This document shows, piece after piece, positions 1-9,950 of a DNA stretch of 39,426 nucleotides. A program made the position numbers and the translations under genes. The notes under the pieces were generated by a model. The model was given only the letters and a program-made list of their open reading frames with translations, had not been told where the DNA came from and made no database searches. Origin of the DNA: Devosia sp. (GTDB lineage: Bacteria > Pseudomonadota > Alphaproteobacteria > Rhizobiales > Devosiaceae); the NCBI RefSeq assembly GCF_028290435.1, contig NZ_JAQGJV010000083.1:1-39426 (forward strand), given 5' to 3'. Position 1 is the stretch's first letter, and each line of letters begins with the position of its first letter.

Positions 1-410
1 TAGGGGAACATGATGCGGGTGAGAAACACCGTCAGTTCGAGTTTTGCCGGATCGTTGACGAAGCCCGGCACGAACGCCACCGTGATCCAGGGCATGAAGA
101 TTTCGAACAGCACCGTGACGCCCAGCACCACCGCCACCAGCCACGACATGATGCGGCCGGCGAGGAGCCTCGCCTTGTCGGGCCCATCCCGCTCCAGCGC
201 GGTGGCGAACATCGGCACGAAGGCGGTGTTGAAAGCCCCTTCGGCAAAGAGGCGGCGGAAGAGATTGGGGAAGCGGAATGCCGCGTTGAAGGCGTCTGCC
301 GCGGGGCTCGTGCCAAGCACCGCCGCCATCAGCGCGTCGCGGGCAAAGCCAAGCACGCGGCTGCCCAGCGTCAGGACGCCGACATTGATGAAATTGCGGT
401 AGAGGCTCAT
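1..410 (-). CDS. murJ: MurJ/MviN lipid II flippase, N-terminal part (runs off window)
   Basis: MurJ flips lipid II across the inner membrane for peptidoglycan synthesis (family knowledge). About 136 codons are visible from the ATG at 410; the rest lies left of position 1. The translation begins MSLYRNFINVGVLTLGSRV and carries the MviN signature FRFPNLFRRLFAEGAFN followed by TAFVPMF, which are conserved at the N-terminus of this family. Hydrophobic stretches follow (around LVAVVLGVTVLFEIFM) and fit the multi-spanning fold. It lies 78 bp downstream of glnD on the same strand, and mutS-glnD-murJ neighbourhoods are common in alphaproteobacteria. The frame is open to the window edge. Confidence is high despite truncation. 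Confidence 0.9.
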   Translation of the reverse strand, partial: MSLYRNFINVGVLTLGSRVLGFARDALMAAVLGTSPAADAFNAAFRFPNLFRRLFAEGAFNTAFVPMFATALERDGPDKARLLAGRIMSWLVAVVLGVTVLFEIFMPWITVAFVPGFVNDPAKLELTVFLTRIMFP

Positions 411-440
411 GGCCGGACGTCGCCTTGCAGCATGAAGATG

Positions 441-462
441 CCCTCCCCGCGCCGGGAGAGGG
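441..462. repeat. Short GC-rich imperfect inverted repeat between glnD and murJ
   Basis: A CCCTCC..GGGAGAGGG imperfect palindrome lies in the 78-bp glnD-murJ gap. It could be a small intergenic repeat remnant or a weak mRNA hairpin. There is no T-tract, so it is a poor terminator, and the genes on either side are likely co-transcribed. Confidence 0.35.
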
Positions 463-488
463 CTGAAATCAAAGGAAAGTCAATAAAC

Positions 489-3293
489 TCAGCCCGCCGC
501 CCGCTGCGCCGGCTGGCTGTGGGATAACGGCTCGAACACCGCCAGCAGCGCATCGCGAATCTTGCGTTGCCGTACCTTGCTGTCGATTTTATGGCCGGTG
601 AGGTCGGTGACGTAGAAAACGTCGACGGCCTTTTCGCCATAGGTGCCGATATGGGCCGAGCCGATGGTGAGATTGAGATCGCTGATTTCGCGCGTCAGCG
701 CGTGCAGAAGGCCCATGCGGTCGAGGCCGGACACTTCGATGACGGTGAATTTTTCCGAGAGAGCGTTGGACACGCTGACCTGCGCTGGCAGCGCGAACGG
801 CTTTAGGCGCTTGTTGTGGCGCGATTCCTTGCCCAGATCGATCAGGATCGTCCGCTTGCCCTGCAGCAATTGCTTGACCGTATCGATAATGCGCGTGGCG
901 CGGACCTTTTCGTCCTCGTCCGACGCGAATGAGCGGCGCAGGCGGAAGGTGTCGATGGCGCGGCCATCGCGGGTGGAGAAAATCTGCGCCCCGATGATAG
1001 ATGCATCCTGCATGGTACAGGCGCCGGCGATCAGCGACAGCAGGCGGGGATGGTCGGGGGTATAGAACGACACCTCGGTAATGCCCTCGAAGGCCTTGAT
1101 GCGGATCGAGCCGGCAAAGGGCTGCTCGGCCATATCGGCTTGACGGATCATGCGGGCGTGTTCGATCTGCAGTTCCGGCTCGGCGCGCAGCCAGTAGTGA
1201 TCGTATTGGCGGGCCGTATAGGTGGCGATACCGCCCGGTGACCAGCCGTCAAGCGCTTGGGCCAGTTCGTGGCGGGCGGCGCCGATGCGGTCGGATTGGG
1301 TGACTTGGGAATGGCCGCCCGAGAGCAGAGGCTCGGTGGCGTAATAGAGCGCGCGCAGCAGGCTGCCCTTCCAGCCGGTCCAGACGCCCGGCCCGACGGC
1401 GCGGATATCGCAGGCGGTGAGAATCATTAGTAGGGCCAGGCGCTGCGGCGATTGCACCACGTCGGCGAAGGCCTTGGCAGTTTCGGGATCCTGGATATCG
1501 CGGGCCTGGGCGACCTCACTCATCAGCAGGTGATATTCGATCAGCCAGGACACGGTATCGGTTTCGGCGGCGCTGAGACCAAAGCGTGGACACAGCTTCT
1601 TGGCGATGCGGGCGCCGGCGATCGAGTGATCCTCGGGGCGGCCCTTGGCGATATCGTGCAGGAACAGCGCCACGTAGAGCAGGCGCGTATCGTTGAGCTG
1701 GGGCAGCAATTCGTGGGTCAGCGGCAGCTCGTCGCGGAGGCCCCCATTAGCGATCTGGGCCATGACGCCGACGGCGCGGATCAGGTGCTCGTCCACAGTA
1801 TAGTGGTGGTACATGTTGAACTGCATCAGGGCGACGATCTTGCCGAAATCGGGCACGAACTTGCCCAGCACGCCGCTTTCGTTCATCTGGCGCAGGATGC
1901 GTTCGACCGAGAGCGGGGCTGTCAGGATGGTCAGGAAATAGCTGTTGGCCTTGGGATCGTGGCGGAGCGTGTTGTCGATCAGCGCCAGCGAGCGGGTGAT
2001 TTCCTTGATCGCATCGGGGTGGAACAGGAGTTCTTCGCGACCAGCCACGAGGAACATCTTGATCAGGTTGACGGGGTCTGTTTCGAACACGTCCGGGCGG
2101 GCGATGTTGAGGCGGCCGGTGTCGAGGACGAAGTCCGTCTCGCCCTTGATCTTGGATTTGCCGGAGCGGAACGGCGCGAAGACGCGGCCGATCAGGTCCA
2201 TATCCTTGGCGTGGTTGAATTCCAGGCTGGCGCAGAAAATGCGGGTCAGGTCGCCCACATCCTTGGCGACGAGGAAATAGCGCTTCATGAAGCGCTCGAC
2301 GCCCAGCATGCCGACACGCTCGGCATAACCCATGCGCTGGGCCAGTTCGGGCTGCACGTCGAAGGTGAGCTTGTCCTCGGCGCGATTGGTGAGGAAATGC
2401 AGGTGGCAGCGCACCGCCCATAAAAAGTCCTCGGCACGCGAGAACAGGCGATATTCGGCGGGGCTGAGCACGCCCTTGCCGACCAGTTCATGGCTAGTCT
2501 TGACCTGGTAGAAATATTTGCCGATCCAGAACAGCGTATTGAGATCGCGCAGCCCGCCCTTGCCGTCCTTGATATTGGGCTCGACCACATAGCGCGTATT
2601 GCCCATGATGCGGTGGCGTTCGTCGCGCTCGGCCATCTTGGCGGCGATGAATTCGGGGCCGGTGCGGGGCATGATTTCGGTTTCGAAGCGATGCACGAGC
2701 TGGGTGAAGAGGCCCATTTCGCCGGTGAGGAAGCGGGCTTCGAGCGTCGCCGTGCGCACGGTCATGTCGGCGCGGGCCATGCGGATGCATTCATCGACCG
2801 AGCGGACGGCGTGGCCGACCTTCTGGCCCAGATCCCACAGCATATAGAGGATATATTCGGTGACCTGCTCGCCCCAAGGCGTCTGCTTGTAGGGCAGGAT
2901 GAACAGCAGATCGATATCAGAGCCGGGCGCCAGCGTACCGCGGCCATAACCGCCGACGGCGGCCAGCGCGATGGCTTCGGCGCCCGAGGGATTATCGACC
3001 GGATAAACGCGGCGGATGGCGAACTGGTGCACCGCAGAAATGATTTCGTCCTGGGCCGAGGACAGGTTTTCGGCGCAGCGAGTGCCCTTGCTGGTCGCCA
3101 GCAGTTCGGCTTCGGCAGAGGCACGGGCATCGGCCAGGGTCTGGCGGATATGGGCGAGCACCAGCGCGCGCGCGGAAGCGCTCTTGGGGGGCTCGGCGCC
3201 GATCAGGGCATCGAGCTCATCCAGGATGGTGGACGCGGTTTTCAGCGCGAATTGGGGTTTTCGCGGCTTGACGTCAGCTTCGGCGAGCGGCAT
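489..3293 (-). CDS. glnD: GlnD, bifunctional [protein-PII] uridylyltransferase / uridylyl-removing enzyme
   Basis: GlnD senses glutamine and uridylylates or deuridylylates PII proteins, controlling nitrogen assimilation in the cytoplasm (family knowledge). The 934-residue protein has the full family layout. A nucleotidyltransferase domain carries GGYGRG at residues 114-119 and the metal-binding GSDIDLLF at 124-131. An HD hydrolase domain has LFLHDIAKGRPEDHS near residue 548. Two C-terminal ACT domains begin near residues 741 (EVSFYTPDHPRLLS) and 849 (VIEVSGLDRMGLL). The length is normal. The ATG at 3293 lies inside the 3' end of mutS, a 20-bp overlap, so translation is probably coupled to mutS. 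No frameshifts are seen. Confidence 0.97.
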   Translation of the reverse strand: MPLAEADVKPRKPQFALKTASTILDELDALIGAEPPKSASARALVLAHIRQTLADARASAEAELLATSKGTRCAENLSSAQDEIISAVHQFAIRRVYPVDNPSGAEAIALAAVGGYGRGTLAPGSDIDLLFILPYKQTPWGEQVTEYILYMLWDLGQKVGHAVRSVDECIRMARADMTVRTATLEARFLTGEMGLFTQLVHRFETEIMPRTGPEFIAAKMAERDERHRIMGNTRYVVEPNIKDGKGGLRDLNTLFWIGKYFYQVKTSHELVGKGVLSPAEYRLFSRAEDFLWAVRCHLHFLTNRAEDKLTFDVQPELAQRMGYAERVGMLGVERFMKRYFLVAKDVGDLTRIFCASLEFNHAKDMDLIGRVFAPFRSGKSKIKGETDFVLDTGRLNIARPDVFETDPVNLIKMFLVAGREELLFHPDAIKEITRSLALIDNTLRHDPKANSYFLTILTAPLSVERILRQMNESGVLGKFVPDFGKIVALMQFNMYHHYTVDEHLIRAVGVMAQIANGGLRDELPLTHELLPQLNDTRLLYVALFLHDIAKGRPEDHSIAGARIAKKLCPRFGLSAAETDTVSWLIEYHLLMSEVAQARDIQDPETAKAFADVVQSPQRLALLMILTACDIRAVGPGVWTGWKGSLLRALYYATEPLLSGGHSQVTQSDRIGAARHELAQALDGWSPGGIATYTARQYDHYWLRAEPELQIEHARMIRQADMAEQPFAGSIRIKAFEGITEVSFYTPDHPRLLSLIAGACTMQDASIIGAQIFSTRDGRAIDTFRLRRSFASDEDEKVRATRIIDTVKQLLQGKRTILIDLGKESRHNKRLKPFALPAQVSVSNALSEKFTVIEVSGLDRMGLLHALTREISDLNLTIGSAHIGTYGEKAVDVFYVTDLTGHKIDSKVRQRKIRDALLAVFEPLSHSQPAQRAAG

Positions 3294-5985
3294 CGCGGAT
3301 TTTCTTCAACTCGTAGAGCAGCTCGATAGCTTGCTTGGGGGTCATTTCGTCGGGTCGGACGGCGTCGAGCTTTTCGGCAACGGGGTCGCTCGCGGCTTTA
3401 ACCGGGGGAGGCCGGTGCGCAAACAACGGCAAATCGTCTAGCACGGCAGCGTTGCTGCCGGAAGAGGCCGTGCCTGCCGAGCGCTGCTCAAGGACAGCGA
3501 GAACCTGACGGGCGCGGGCCAGAACCGGCTCGGGCAGGCCGGCGAGGCGGGCGACCTGAATGCCGTAGCTGCGATCGGCGGCGCCGGCGCCCACTTCGTG
3601 CAGGAACACCACCTCGCCCTCCCATTCGCGCACCTTCATGGTGACGTTGGAGACGCGGCTGAGGGTTTTCTGCAGGCTGGTAAGTTCGTGAAAATGGGTG
3701 GCGAAGAGCGCACGGCAGCCGGTGGTTTCGTGCAGCGCCTCAACGGCGGCCCAGGCGATAGACAAACCATCGAAAGTGGCCGTGCCGCGACCGATTTCGT
3801 CGAGAATGACGAGGGATCGGCGGGTGGCGCGGTTGAGGATGGCGGCCGTTTCGACCATTTCCACCATGAAGGTGGAGCGGCCATGGGCGATATCGTCGCT
3901 GGCGCCGACGCGGGAAAAGACGCGATCAATGACGCCGATATGGGCGGAGGCGGCGGGCACGAAACTGCCCATTTGCGCGAGGATGGCGATCAGGGCGTTC
4001 TGGCGGAGGAAGGTGGATTTACCGCCCATATTGGGGCCGGTGACCAGCCAAAGCCGGCCACCGCCAATGGCGTCGGAGCCGGAAAGGTCGGCGTCATTGG
4101 CCACGAAACTGTGACCTTCGGCCGCGACCATGTCCTCGACCACCGGGTGGCGGCCGGCGCGTATGTCGAAGGCCAGGGAATTGTCGATGTCGGGGCGGGC
4201 GTAATTGCGGGTTGCGGCGAGATGGGCGAGACCGGCGGTGGCGTCGAGTTCGGCCAGGGCATCGGCGAGTTCGCGCAGGGCATCGGTGCGCGTCAGCACA
4301 TCGTAGCGCAGGCTGGCGAAGATTTTGAGCTCGAGGTCGAGCGCTGCCTCGTGGGCGCGGGCGATGTGGCCTTCCAAGTCGGCCAGTTCCGCCGTGGTGA
4401 AGCGCATGGCATTGGCCAGTGTCTGGCGATGGATGAAGGTGGCGCGCAGCGGCTCTTCGAGCAGGCGCGAGCCATGGCCGGCGGGGACTTCGACGAAATA
4501 GCCAAGCACGCCGTTGTGGCGGATCTTGAGGGATTTGACCTCGGTCTCGTCGATCAGGCGCGATTGGAGGGCGGCAACGACCTCGCGGGTTTCGCTGGCG
4601 AGGGCGCGTTCGGCATCCAGTTTGCCATCATAGCCCTTGCGTACGAAGCCGCCATCGCGAGCTTGCAGCGGTGGTTCGTCGGCAATGGCCATGGCCAGTT
4701 CGGACGCCAAATTGAGCGGGGCGGCGGCGAGGCAATCGGTGATGCGGCGCAGGATCGGCGGCACGTCGGGCATGGTGGCGAAATGGGCGGCCAGAGCCGA
4801 GGCGGCGGCAACGCCGGTGCCAATCGCGGCAAGATCGCGCGGGCCGCCGCGGTCGAGCGCCAGCCGGGTCAGCGCGCGGGCCAGGTCGGGCACGGTTTTG
4901 AGATCGGCGCGGAGGCGCGCGGCGAGCAGGCCGTTATCGACTAAGGCCGCGACCGCGTCGAGCCGGTGATTGATTTCGGCGGCATCGCAGAGTGGGGCGG
5001 CAAGGCGCGTGGCGAGCAGGCGCGAGCCGGGCCCCGTGACGGTCAGGTCGATGGCGTCGCGCAGCGAGCCCTTGGACTGCCCGCGCTGGGTGACAAGGAT
5101 TTCCAGCGATGAGCGCGTGGCCTGGTCGATCGCCATGTGGGGCGCGGCATAAGCGTCGGAAGGCGGACGCAGGGCCACGGGGGCGAGGCCCTTTTGCGAT
5201 TCGCGCACATAGGCGACCAGTGCGCCCAGAGCCGCGCGGGCGGCGCGGGTGAGCACACTGGGGTCGTAAAGATCGGTCGGAAACGCCGCGCGGAGTTGGG
5301 CGAGGGCGGCTTCGCTATCGAAGACTTCCGCGGGCACCAGCGACAGCACCGCGGCGATCGAAGGAGGAAGCAGGTGGCGCTCGCGCAGGGCGGTGCGCGT
5401 CGCCTCGCTCATGAGCAATTCGGCAGGATCGATGCGGGCTAATTCATCCTGCAACGCTTCGGCCGTGAGATCGAGGCAAGCGGTTTCCCCGGTCGAGACA
5501 TCGGCCCAGGCGAGAGCAAAATCGGTATCGCCATGACGCACCATGGCGAGGGCGGCGAGATAATTGGACGAACGGTCCTGGAGATGATCGTCCTCGGTCA
5601 GCGTGCCGGGGGTGATGAGGCGAACCACGTCGCGCTTGACCACGGATTTGCCGCCGCGCTTCTTGGCTTCGGCGGGGTCTTCGACCTGTTCGCACAAAGC
5701 GACGCGATGGCCGAGGCGGATCAGCTTGTTGAGATAGTCATTGGCGGCGTGGATGGGCACACCGCACATGCGGATATCCTCGCCCAGATGCTTGCCGCGC
5801 TTGGTCAGAACGATGCCCAAGGCGGCGCTGGCGATCTCGGCGTCCTCGAAGAACAGCTCGTAGAAATCGCCCATGCGATAGAACAGCAGATAGCCCGGAT
5901 TGACCGCCTTGATCTCGAAATACTGCGCCATCATCGGCGTCAGCACCAAGGGCTCGGCGGGAGGATCGAAAGGCGTTTGGTCCAT
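3274..5985 (-). CDS. mutS: DNA mismatch repair ATPase MutS (left-block copy)
   Basis: MutS recognises mismatches and recruits MutL (family knowledge). The protein is 903 residues from the ATG at 5985; a TTG directly before it could add one residue. The mismatch-contact motif Phe-Tyr-Glu sits in RMGDFYELF near residues 41-43, marking a canonical mismatch-repair MutS rather than a MutS2-type protein. The Walker A motif TGPNMGGKST is near residue 650 and the Walker B LVILDEIGRGT near 727. The C-terminal helix LYELKKI is present. Length is typical. There is no clear Shine-Dalgarno before the start; instead a hairpin at 5991-6016 occupies that region. It overlaps glnD by 20 bp and is probably co-transcribed with it. 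A second, diverged mutS starts at 37548. Confidence 0.97.
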   Translation of the reverse strand: MDQTPFDPPAEPLVLTPMMAQYFEIKAVNPGYLLFYRMGDFYELFFEDAEIASAALGIVLTKRGKHLGEDIRMCGVPIHAANDYLNKLIRLGHRVALCEQVEDPAEAKKRGGKSVVKRDVVRLITPGTLTEDDHLQDRSSNYLAALAMVRHGDTDFALAWADVSTGETACLDLTAEALQDELARIDPAELLMSEATRTALRERHLLPPSIAAVLSLVPAEVFDSEAALAQLRAAFPTDLYDPSVLTRAARAALGALVAYVRESQKGLAPVALRPPSDAYAAPHMAIDQATRSSLEILVTQRGQSKGSLRDAIDLTVTGPGSRLLATRLAAPLCDAAEINHRLDAVAALVDNGLLAARLRADLKTVPDLARALTRLALDRGGPRDLAAIGTGVAAASALAAHFATMPDVPPILRRITDCLAAAPLNLASELAMAIADEPPLQARDGGFVRKGYDGKLDAERALASETREVVAALQSRLIDETEVKSLKIRHNGVLGYFVEVPAGHGSRLLEEPLRATFIHRQTLANAMRFTTAELADLEGHIARAHEAALDLELKIFASLRYDVLTRTDALRELADALAELDATAGLAHLAATRNYARPDIDNSLAFDIRAGRHPVVEDMVAAEGHSFVANDADLSGSDAIGGGRLWLVTGPNMGGKSTFLRQNALIAILAQMGSFVPAASAHIGVIDRVFSRVGASDDIAHGRSTFMVEMVETAAILNRATRRSLVILDEIGRGTATFDGLSIAWAAVEALHETTGCRALFATHFHELTSLQKTLSRVSNVTMKVREWEGEVVFLHEVGAGAADRSYGIQVARLAGLPEPVLARARQVLAVLEQRSAGTASSGSNAAVLDDLPLFAHRPPPVKAASDPVAEKLDAVRPDEMTPKQAIELLYELKKIRDAARRS

Positions 5986-5990
5986 CAAGG

Positions 5991-6016
5991 TCTCGGCTAC
6001 CGCTGGGAAGCCGAGA
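5991..6016. promoter_or_regulatory. Hairpin immediately upstream of the mutS start codon
   Basis: TCTCGGCT (5991-5998) and AGCCGAGA (6009-6016) form a perfect 8-bp stem around a 10-nt loop. The stem ends five bases before the mutS ATG and lies where a Shine-Dalgarno would be expected, and no SD-like sequence is visible. It could end transcription from the DUF2189 gene 35 bp upstream or limit mutS translation. Both roles are inference. Confidence 0.5.
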
Positions 6017-6050
6017 ACTTAGGGGCTTAGGCCGCAGAATCCAACTGCGG

Positions 6051-6902
6051 TCAGGCGATTTTTCCCGGTTTCGTGGAGCGGGCGCGCTGCGCCGGCATGG
6101 TGGCGACCTCCGGCTCGATGAGCTTGCGATAGAGATGCCAGGTGGCATGTCCGAAAATCGGGATGATGACGGCCAGACCCACAAACAGCGGGATGGACCC
6201 CAGCACCAAGCCGATAGCGACGATCAGCCCCCAAAGCGCCATCTGCAGCGGGTTTTTGATGACGGCGCGGAACGAGGTTTCGACCGCCGCGGCCGCGCCA
6301 ACATCGCGGTCGAGCAGCAGGGGAAAGGCCACGACAGTGGTGCAGAGCGTGACAATGGCGAAGACCAGCCCGATGAGATTGCCGACGATGATCAGCGTCC
6401 AGCCCTGCGGCGTGGTCAGGATTTGCTGCAGCATCACGTCGATGGTCATGGGGGGAGCTGCGCCGAAGAGGGTCTCGTAAAGGGCTTGTGCCGCGGTCAG
6501 CCAGAGGGTGAAGACGACAAAGAGCAGGACGGCCACCGCGAAGATGGAGCCGATGGCGGGCGAATGCAGCACCGCAAAGGCGTGGTGCCAGGAGGTATCG
6601 AGGCCCTGTTCGCGCCGCCGGCTGATTTCATAGAGGCCAATGGCGGCAAAGGGGCCGATCAGCGCGAAGCCGCCCAGCAACGGATAGAGCAGGGGCCAGG
6701 TGTAATAGCCCGAGGCCCAGACGGTCAGCACGATGGCGACGGCCGGATAGATCAGGGCCAGCAGGACCATGTGGGACGGTTTTTCCCAAAAGTCGGCCAC
6801 GCCGAGGCGCAGGCTATCGATCAGATCGGCAGTGTGGATCTTGTTGATGGTTGGGTGGGCCAACCGTTCGGTGGCGCCGCCAATCACGTGGAAATTTGCC
6901 AT
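6051..6902 (-). CDS. DUF2189 family integral membrane protein
   Basis: This 283-residue membrane protein matches the DUF2189 family as I remember it. Recognisable stretches are KPSHMVLLALIYPAVAIVL, FALIGPFAAIGLYEISRRRE, LLLDRDVGAAAAVETSFRA and GHATWHLYRKLIEP. About six hydrophobic segments can be seen, consistent with an inner-membrane location. The function of the family is unknown. I chose the ATG at 6902 (MANFHVIGG) because GGAGA lies upstream at a good distance; an in-frame extension further upstream has no such site. It lies 65 bp upstream of mutS on the same strand, with a hairpin between them, so co-transcription with mutS is uncertain. Confidence 0.85.
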   Translation of the reverse strand: MANFHVIGGATERLAHPTINKIHTADLIDSLRLGVADFWEKPSHMVLLALIYPAVAIVLTVWASGYYTWPLLYPLLGGFALIGPFAAIGLYEISRRREQGLDTSWHHAFAVLHSPAIGSIFAVAVLLFVVFTLWLTAAQALYETLFGAAPPMTIDVMLQQILTTPQGWTLIIVGNLIGLVFAIVTLCTTVVAFPLLLDRDVGAAAAVETSFRAVIKNPLQMALWGLIVAIGLVLGSIPLFVGLAVIIPIFGHATWHLYRKLIEPEVATMPAQRARSTKPGKIA

Positions 6903-7048
6903 TATCCGTTCTCCGCTACCAAAGGGTGCAGAGGTCATTCGCCGGACCGGGCATTGGCGTTACAGGGCGGTCAGGCGAACGCTGGTCTGCATCTGAAGGC
7001 AGCATAAGGCAGATGCGGCGTTTTGTCGCCCCCGGTCGGCAAATCGTG

Positions 7049-7075
7049 AACCGGCCGCCAGGGAGGCGGCCGGTT
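7049..7075. terminator. Strong hairpin downstream of xylA
   Basis: AACCGGCCGCC (7049-7059) and GGCGGCCGGTT (7065-7075) form a perfect 11-bp stem with a 5-nt loop, 8 bp after the xylA stop. No T-run follows in either direction, so it may act as an mRNA 3'-end stabiliser or an atypical terminator for the xyl operon. Confidence 0.6.
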
Positions 7076-7083
7076 CTATGCGA

Positions 7084-8391
7084 TCAAACGAAGCGGTTGA
7101 TCAGGTTTTCCAGATATTCCTGCTGGCCCGAGCGCGGCTGCGGGTTGATGTTTTGTGCATCGACGCGGGCGGCGAGATCGGCCAGCGACACCTTGCCCTC
7201 GAGGATCGCCTTGCCGTCAGCGGTGTTCCAGCCGGCATAGCGGGCATCCAGGGTCTTGTCATAGGTGCCGTCGGTGATCAGGGCCGCCGCCGCCTTGAGC
7301 GAGCGGGCCAGCACGTCGAGGCCGCCGATGTGGCCATGCAGCAGGTCCGCCGGATCGATCGACTGGCGACGCACCTTGGCGTCAAAATTCCAGCCGCCGG
7401 AGTTCAGGCCGCCGGCCTTGAGGATCTGGTAGAAGGCCAGCGTCGTGTCCGGCACCGAATTGGGGAACTGGTCGGTATCCCAGCCGGACTGGATATCGTT
7501 GCGGTTGGCGTCAACCGAACCCAGAATGCCGAGCGAAGCGGCCAAAGCCAGTTCGTGCTCAAAAGTGTGGTTGGCGAGGAAGGCGTGGCCGACCTCGATA
7601 TTGCACTTCACTTGTTTTTCCAGGCCGTACTTCCGAAGGAAGCCATAGACCGTGGCGACGTCGAAATCGTACTGGTGCTTGGAGGGTTCCTGCGGCTTGG
7701 GCTCGATCAGGATCTGGCCCTTGAAGCCGATCTTGTGGGCATGTTCGATGACGAGATGGAGGAAACGGCCCATCTGGTCCTGTTCCTGGCCGATCTTGGT
7801 ATTTAGCAGGGTTTCGTAACCCTCGCGGCCGCCCCAAAGCACGTAATTGGCGCCGCCCAGCTCGTGGGTCAGCTCCAGCACGTTCTTCACCTGGCCGGCC
7901 GCATAGGCGAACACATCGGGATCGGGATTGGTCGCGGCGCCGGACATGTAGCGACGATTGGAGAACAGGTTGGCCGTGCCCCAGAGCAGCTTGGTGCGGC
8001 TCGACTGCATCTTCTTGGCGAAGATATCGCCAATGACGCGGACGTTGCGATTGCTCTCGGCCAGGGTCTCGCCTTCGGGGGCGATATCGGCGTCGTGGAA
8101 GCAGAAGAAGGGAATATCGAGCAGGTCGAACAGCTCGAACGCCACGTCAGCCTTGATCTTGGCGCCCTCGAGTCCCTTGTCATACCAGGGACGATCGAAG
8201 GTGCGGCCGCCGAACGGGTCGCCGCCTTCCCAGGCAAAGGTGTGCCAATAGGCGACGGCGGGGCGGATATGATCTTCCATCCGCTTGCCGAGGACGATTT
8301 CGTCCTTGTTGTAGTGGCGATAGGCCAGCGCGCCGGAGCTTGATGGCCCCTCGAACTTCACCGGCGAAATTCCCTTGAAGAAATCAGTCAC
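7084..8391 (-). CDS. xylA: Xylose isomerase XylA
   Basis: XylA converts D-xylose to D-xylulose in the cytoplasm, the first step of the isomerase pathway (family knowledge). The 435-residue length fits class II enzymes. The active-site block [12 protein letters not shown] places the catalytic His at residue 99 and the paired Asp at 102. [14 protein letters not shown] and the metal-ligand region GSVDANRND followed by GWDTDQFPN are intact. The start is GTG at 8391; its GTGA overlaps the TGA of xylB by 4 bp, which implies translational coupling and fixes the start. It is the last gene of the xylB-xylA unit and is followed by a strong hairpin. Confidence 0.97.
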   Translation of the reverse strand: MTDFFKGISPVKFEGPSSSGALAYRHYNKDEIVLGKRMEDHIRPAVAYWHTFAWEGGDPFGGRTFDRPWYDKGLEGAKIKADVAFELFDLLDIPFFCFHDADIAPEGETLAESNRNVRVIGDIFAKKMQSSRTKLLWGTANLFSNRRYMSGAATNPDPDVFAYAAGQVKNVLELTHELGGANYVLWGGREGYETLLNTKIGQEQDQMGRFLHLVIEHAHKIGFKGQILIEPKPQEPSKHQYDFDVATVYGFLRKYGLEKQVKCNIEVGHAFLANHTFEHELALAASLGILGSVDANRNDIQSGWDTDQFPNSVPDTTLAFYQILKAGGLNSGGWNFDAKVRRQSIDPADLLHGHIGGLDVLARSLKAAAALITDGTYDKTLDARYAGWNTADGKAILEGKVSLADLAARVDAQNINPQPRSGQQEYLENLINRFV

Positions 8392-9857
8392 GTCCGTGCC
8401 TCCTCGATGGCGGGATAGAGCGCGCGATAACGCGCATATTGGTCGGCGTAGGCATTGGTGAGGCCCTTATCGGGGGCGATCACGGTTTTGATGGCGGGCA
8501 TGGCCATGACACTGGCGGGGTCGGCGCCGGTGGCGGCGCAGAGGCCCAGGCGGGCAGCGCCGAGCGCGCCACCGAAATCGCCGTCCTCGGGGAGGGCGAT
8601 TTCCATGTTGAGGTTGGTGGCGATCATCTTGAGCCACAGCGGCGACTTGGAGCCACCGCCGACGGCGAGCAGGCGATCGATTTTCGTGCCGGCATCGTTG
8701 AGCACGCGCTGACAATCGCGGAAGGCGAAGGTGACGCCTTCCATGACCGCCTGAGCGAGCTGCGCCGGCTCGGTGCTTTGGCTGAGGCCGGTGAAGGAGC
8801 CGCGCGCATTGGCATTGTTGTGCGGGGTGCGTTCGCCCGACAGATACGGCAGGAAGATTTCCTCGCCGGGGCCTTTGAACTGAGCTTCGGCAGCGCGAGA
8901 CAGCTCGGCCTGCTGCTGGCCGGTGATGCGGGAGAGCCAGTTGAGGCTATCGGTGGCGGAAAGAATGACGCCCATCTGGTGCCAGGTGTTTGGAATGGCA
9001 TGGCAGAAGGCGTGCACGGCGCCGTGCGTGTTGGGGCTGAAGCGTTCGTTGGAGACGAAAATCACGCCCGACGTGCCGAGCGAGACAAAACCTTCGCCGG
9101 GGCGGATAGCGCCGATGCCACAGGCGGCGGCGGCGTTATCCCCGGCGCCACCAGCGATGACGACATCGCCGCTCATCCCCCAGCGGGATACGAATTCGGG
9201 CTTGAGATTGGCCGAGGGGGCGGAGCCTTCGACCAAGCGCGGCATGTGTGAGCGGTTGAGGCCGGTAACGGCGAGCAATTCGTCGGACCAGTCCCGCTTG
9301 CCGACATCGAGCCAGAGCGTGCCGGCGGCGTCGGACATTTCCTCGATGTGTTCGCCGGTCAGCAGCAGGCGGATATAGGCCTTGGGCAGCAGGACCTTGG
9401 CGATCTTGGCGTAGATGGCAGGCTCATGCTTGCGCACCCACGCGATCTTGGGCGCCGTGAAGCCGGGCATGGCGATATTGCCGGCGAGTTGGCGCAAAGT
9501 GGGGAGCGCGGCTTCCATTTCGGCACACTCGGCACTGGAGCGGCCGTCGTTCCACAGGATGCAGGGGCGAAGGACCTCGTCGTCCTTGCCGAGCAGGGTC
9601 GCGCCATGCATGTGGCCGGAGAGGCCGATACCGCGGACCTGGCTGAGCTGCTGGGGATTGGATTTGGACAGTTTGTCGATGGCCGCAAGCGTGGCCGTCC
9701 ACCAATCGGCGGGGTTCTGTTCAGACCAGCCGGGATGGGGGCGGACGGGCTCCACCGCAGGGGCTGTGGCTTCGGCCAGAGCGCGGCCTGATTCGTCGAT
9801 CAGCAGCGCCTTGACGCCGGAGGTGCCGATGTCGATGCCAAGAAAAGTGGCGCTCAT
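8388..9857 (-). CDS. xylB: Xylulokinase XylB (FGGY carbohydrate kinase)
   Basis: XylB phosphorylates D-xylulose with ATP to xylulose 5-phosphate, feeding the pentose phosphate pathway (family knowledge). The protein is 489 residues from the ATG at 9857. The first phosphate-binding motif [15 protein letters not shown] is at the N-terminus. [10 protein letters not shown] and WNDGRS follow; [13 protein letters not shown] contains the likely catalytic Asp near residue 239, and [12 protein letters not shown] is the C-terminal nucleotide-binding signature. I chose [11 protein letters not shown] rather than the upstream in-frame extension because family members start here. AGAGG precedes the start, but a perfect 14-bp palindrome fills the bases directly before the ATG. 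Confidence 0.96.
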   Translation of the reverse strand: MSATFLGIDIGTSGVKALLIDESGRALAEATAPAVEPVRPHPGWSEQNPADWWTATLAAIDKLSKSNPQQLSQVRGIGLSGHMHGATLLGKDDEVLRPCILWNDGRSSAECAEMEAALPTLRQLAGNIAMPGFTAPKIAWVRKHEPAIYAKIAKVLLPKAYIRLLLTGEHIEEMSDAAGTLWLDVGKRDWSDELLAVTGLNRSHMPRLVEGSAPSANLKPEFVSRWGMSGDVVIAGGAGDNAAAACGIGAIRPGEGFVSLGTSGVIFVSNERFSPNTHGAVHAFCHAIPNTWHQMGVILSATDSLNWLSRITGQQQAELSRAAEAQFKGPGEEIFLPYLSGERTPHNNANARGSFTGLSQSTEPAQLAQAVMEGVTFAFRDCQRVLNDAGTKIDRLLAVGGGSKSPLWLKMIATNLNMEIALPEDGDFGGALGAARLGLCAATGADPASVMAMPAIKTVIAPDKGLTNAYADQYARYRALYPAIEEART

Positions 9858-9871
9858 GAGGTACGTACCTC
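9858..9871. promoter_or_regulatory. Perfect 14-bp palindrome abutting the xylB start; candidate LacI-type operator
   Basis: GAGGTACGTACCTC reads the same on both strands, has a central CG as LacI-family operators usually do, and touches the xylB ATG. A LacI-family regulator gene lies 93 bp upstream. An operator role is inference; an mRNA hairpin over the start is also possible. Confidence 0.45.
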
Positions 9872-9950
9872 TGAGCAAGGTGCAAACAACATCTGAACGT
9901 CCTCCCTGCCCATTTTTGGGCTAGCGCCAATGTGATGGATGGCGTGCTTC

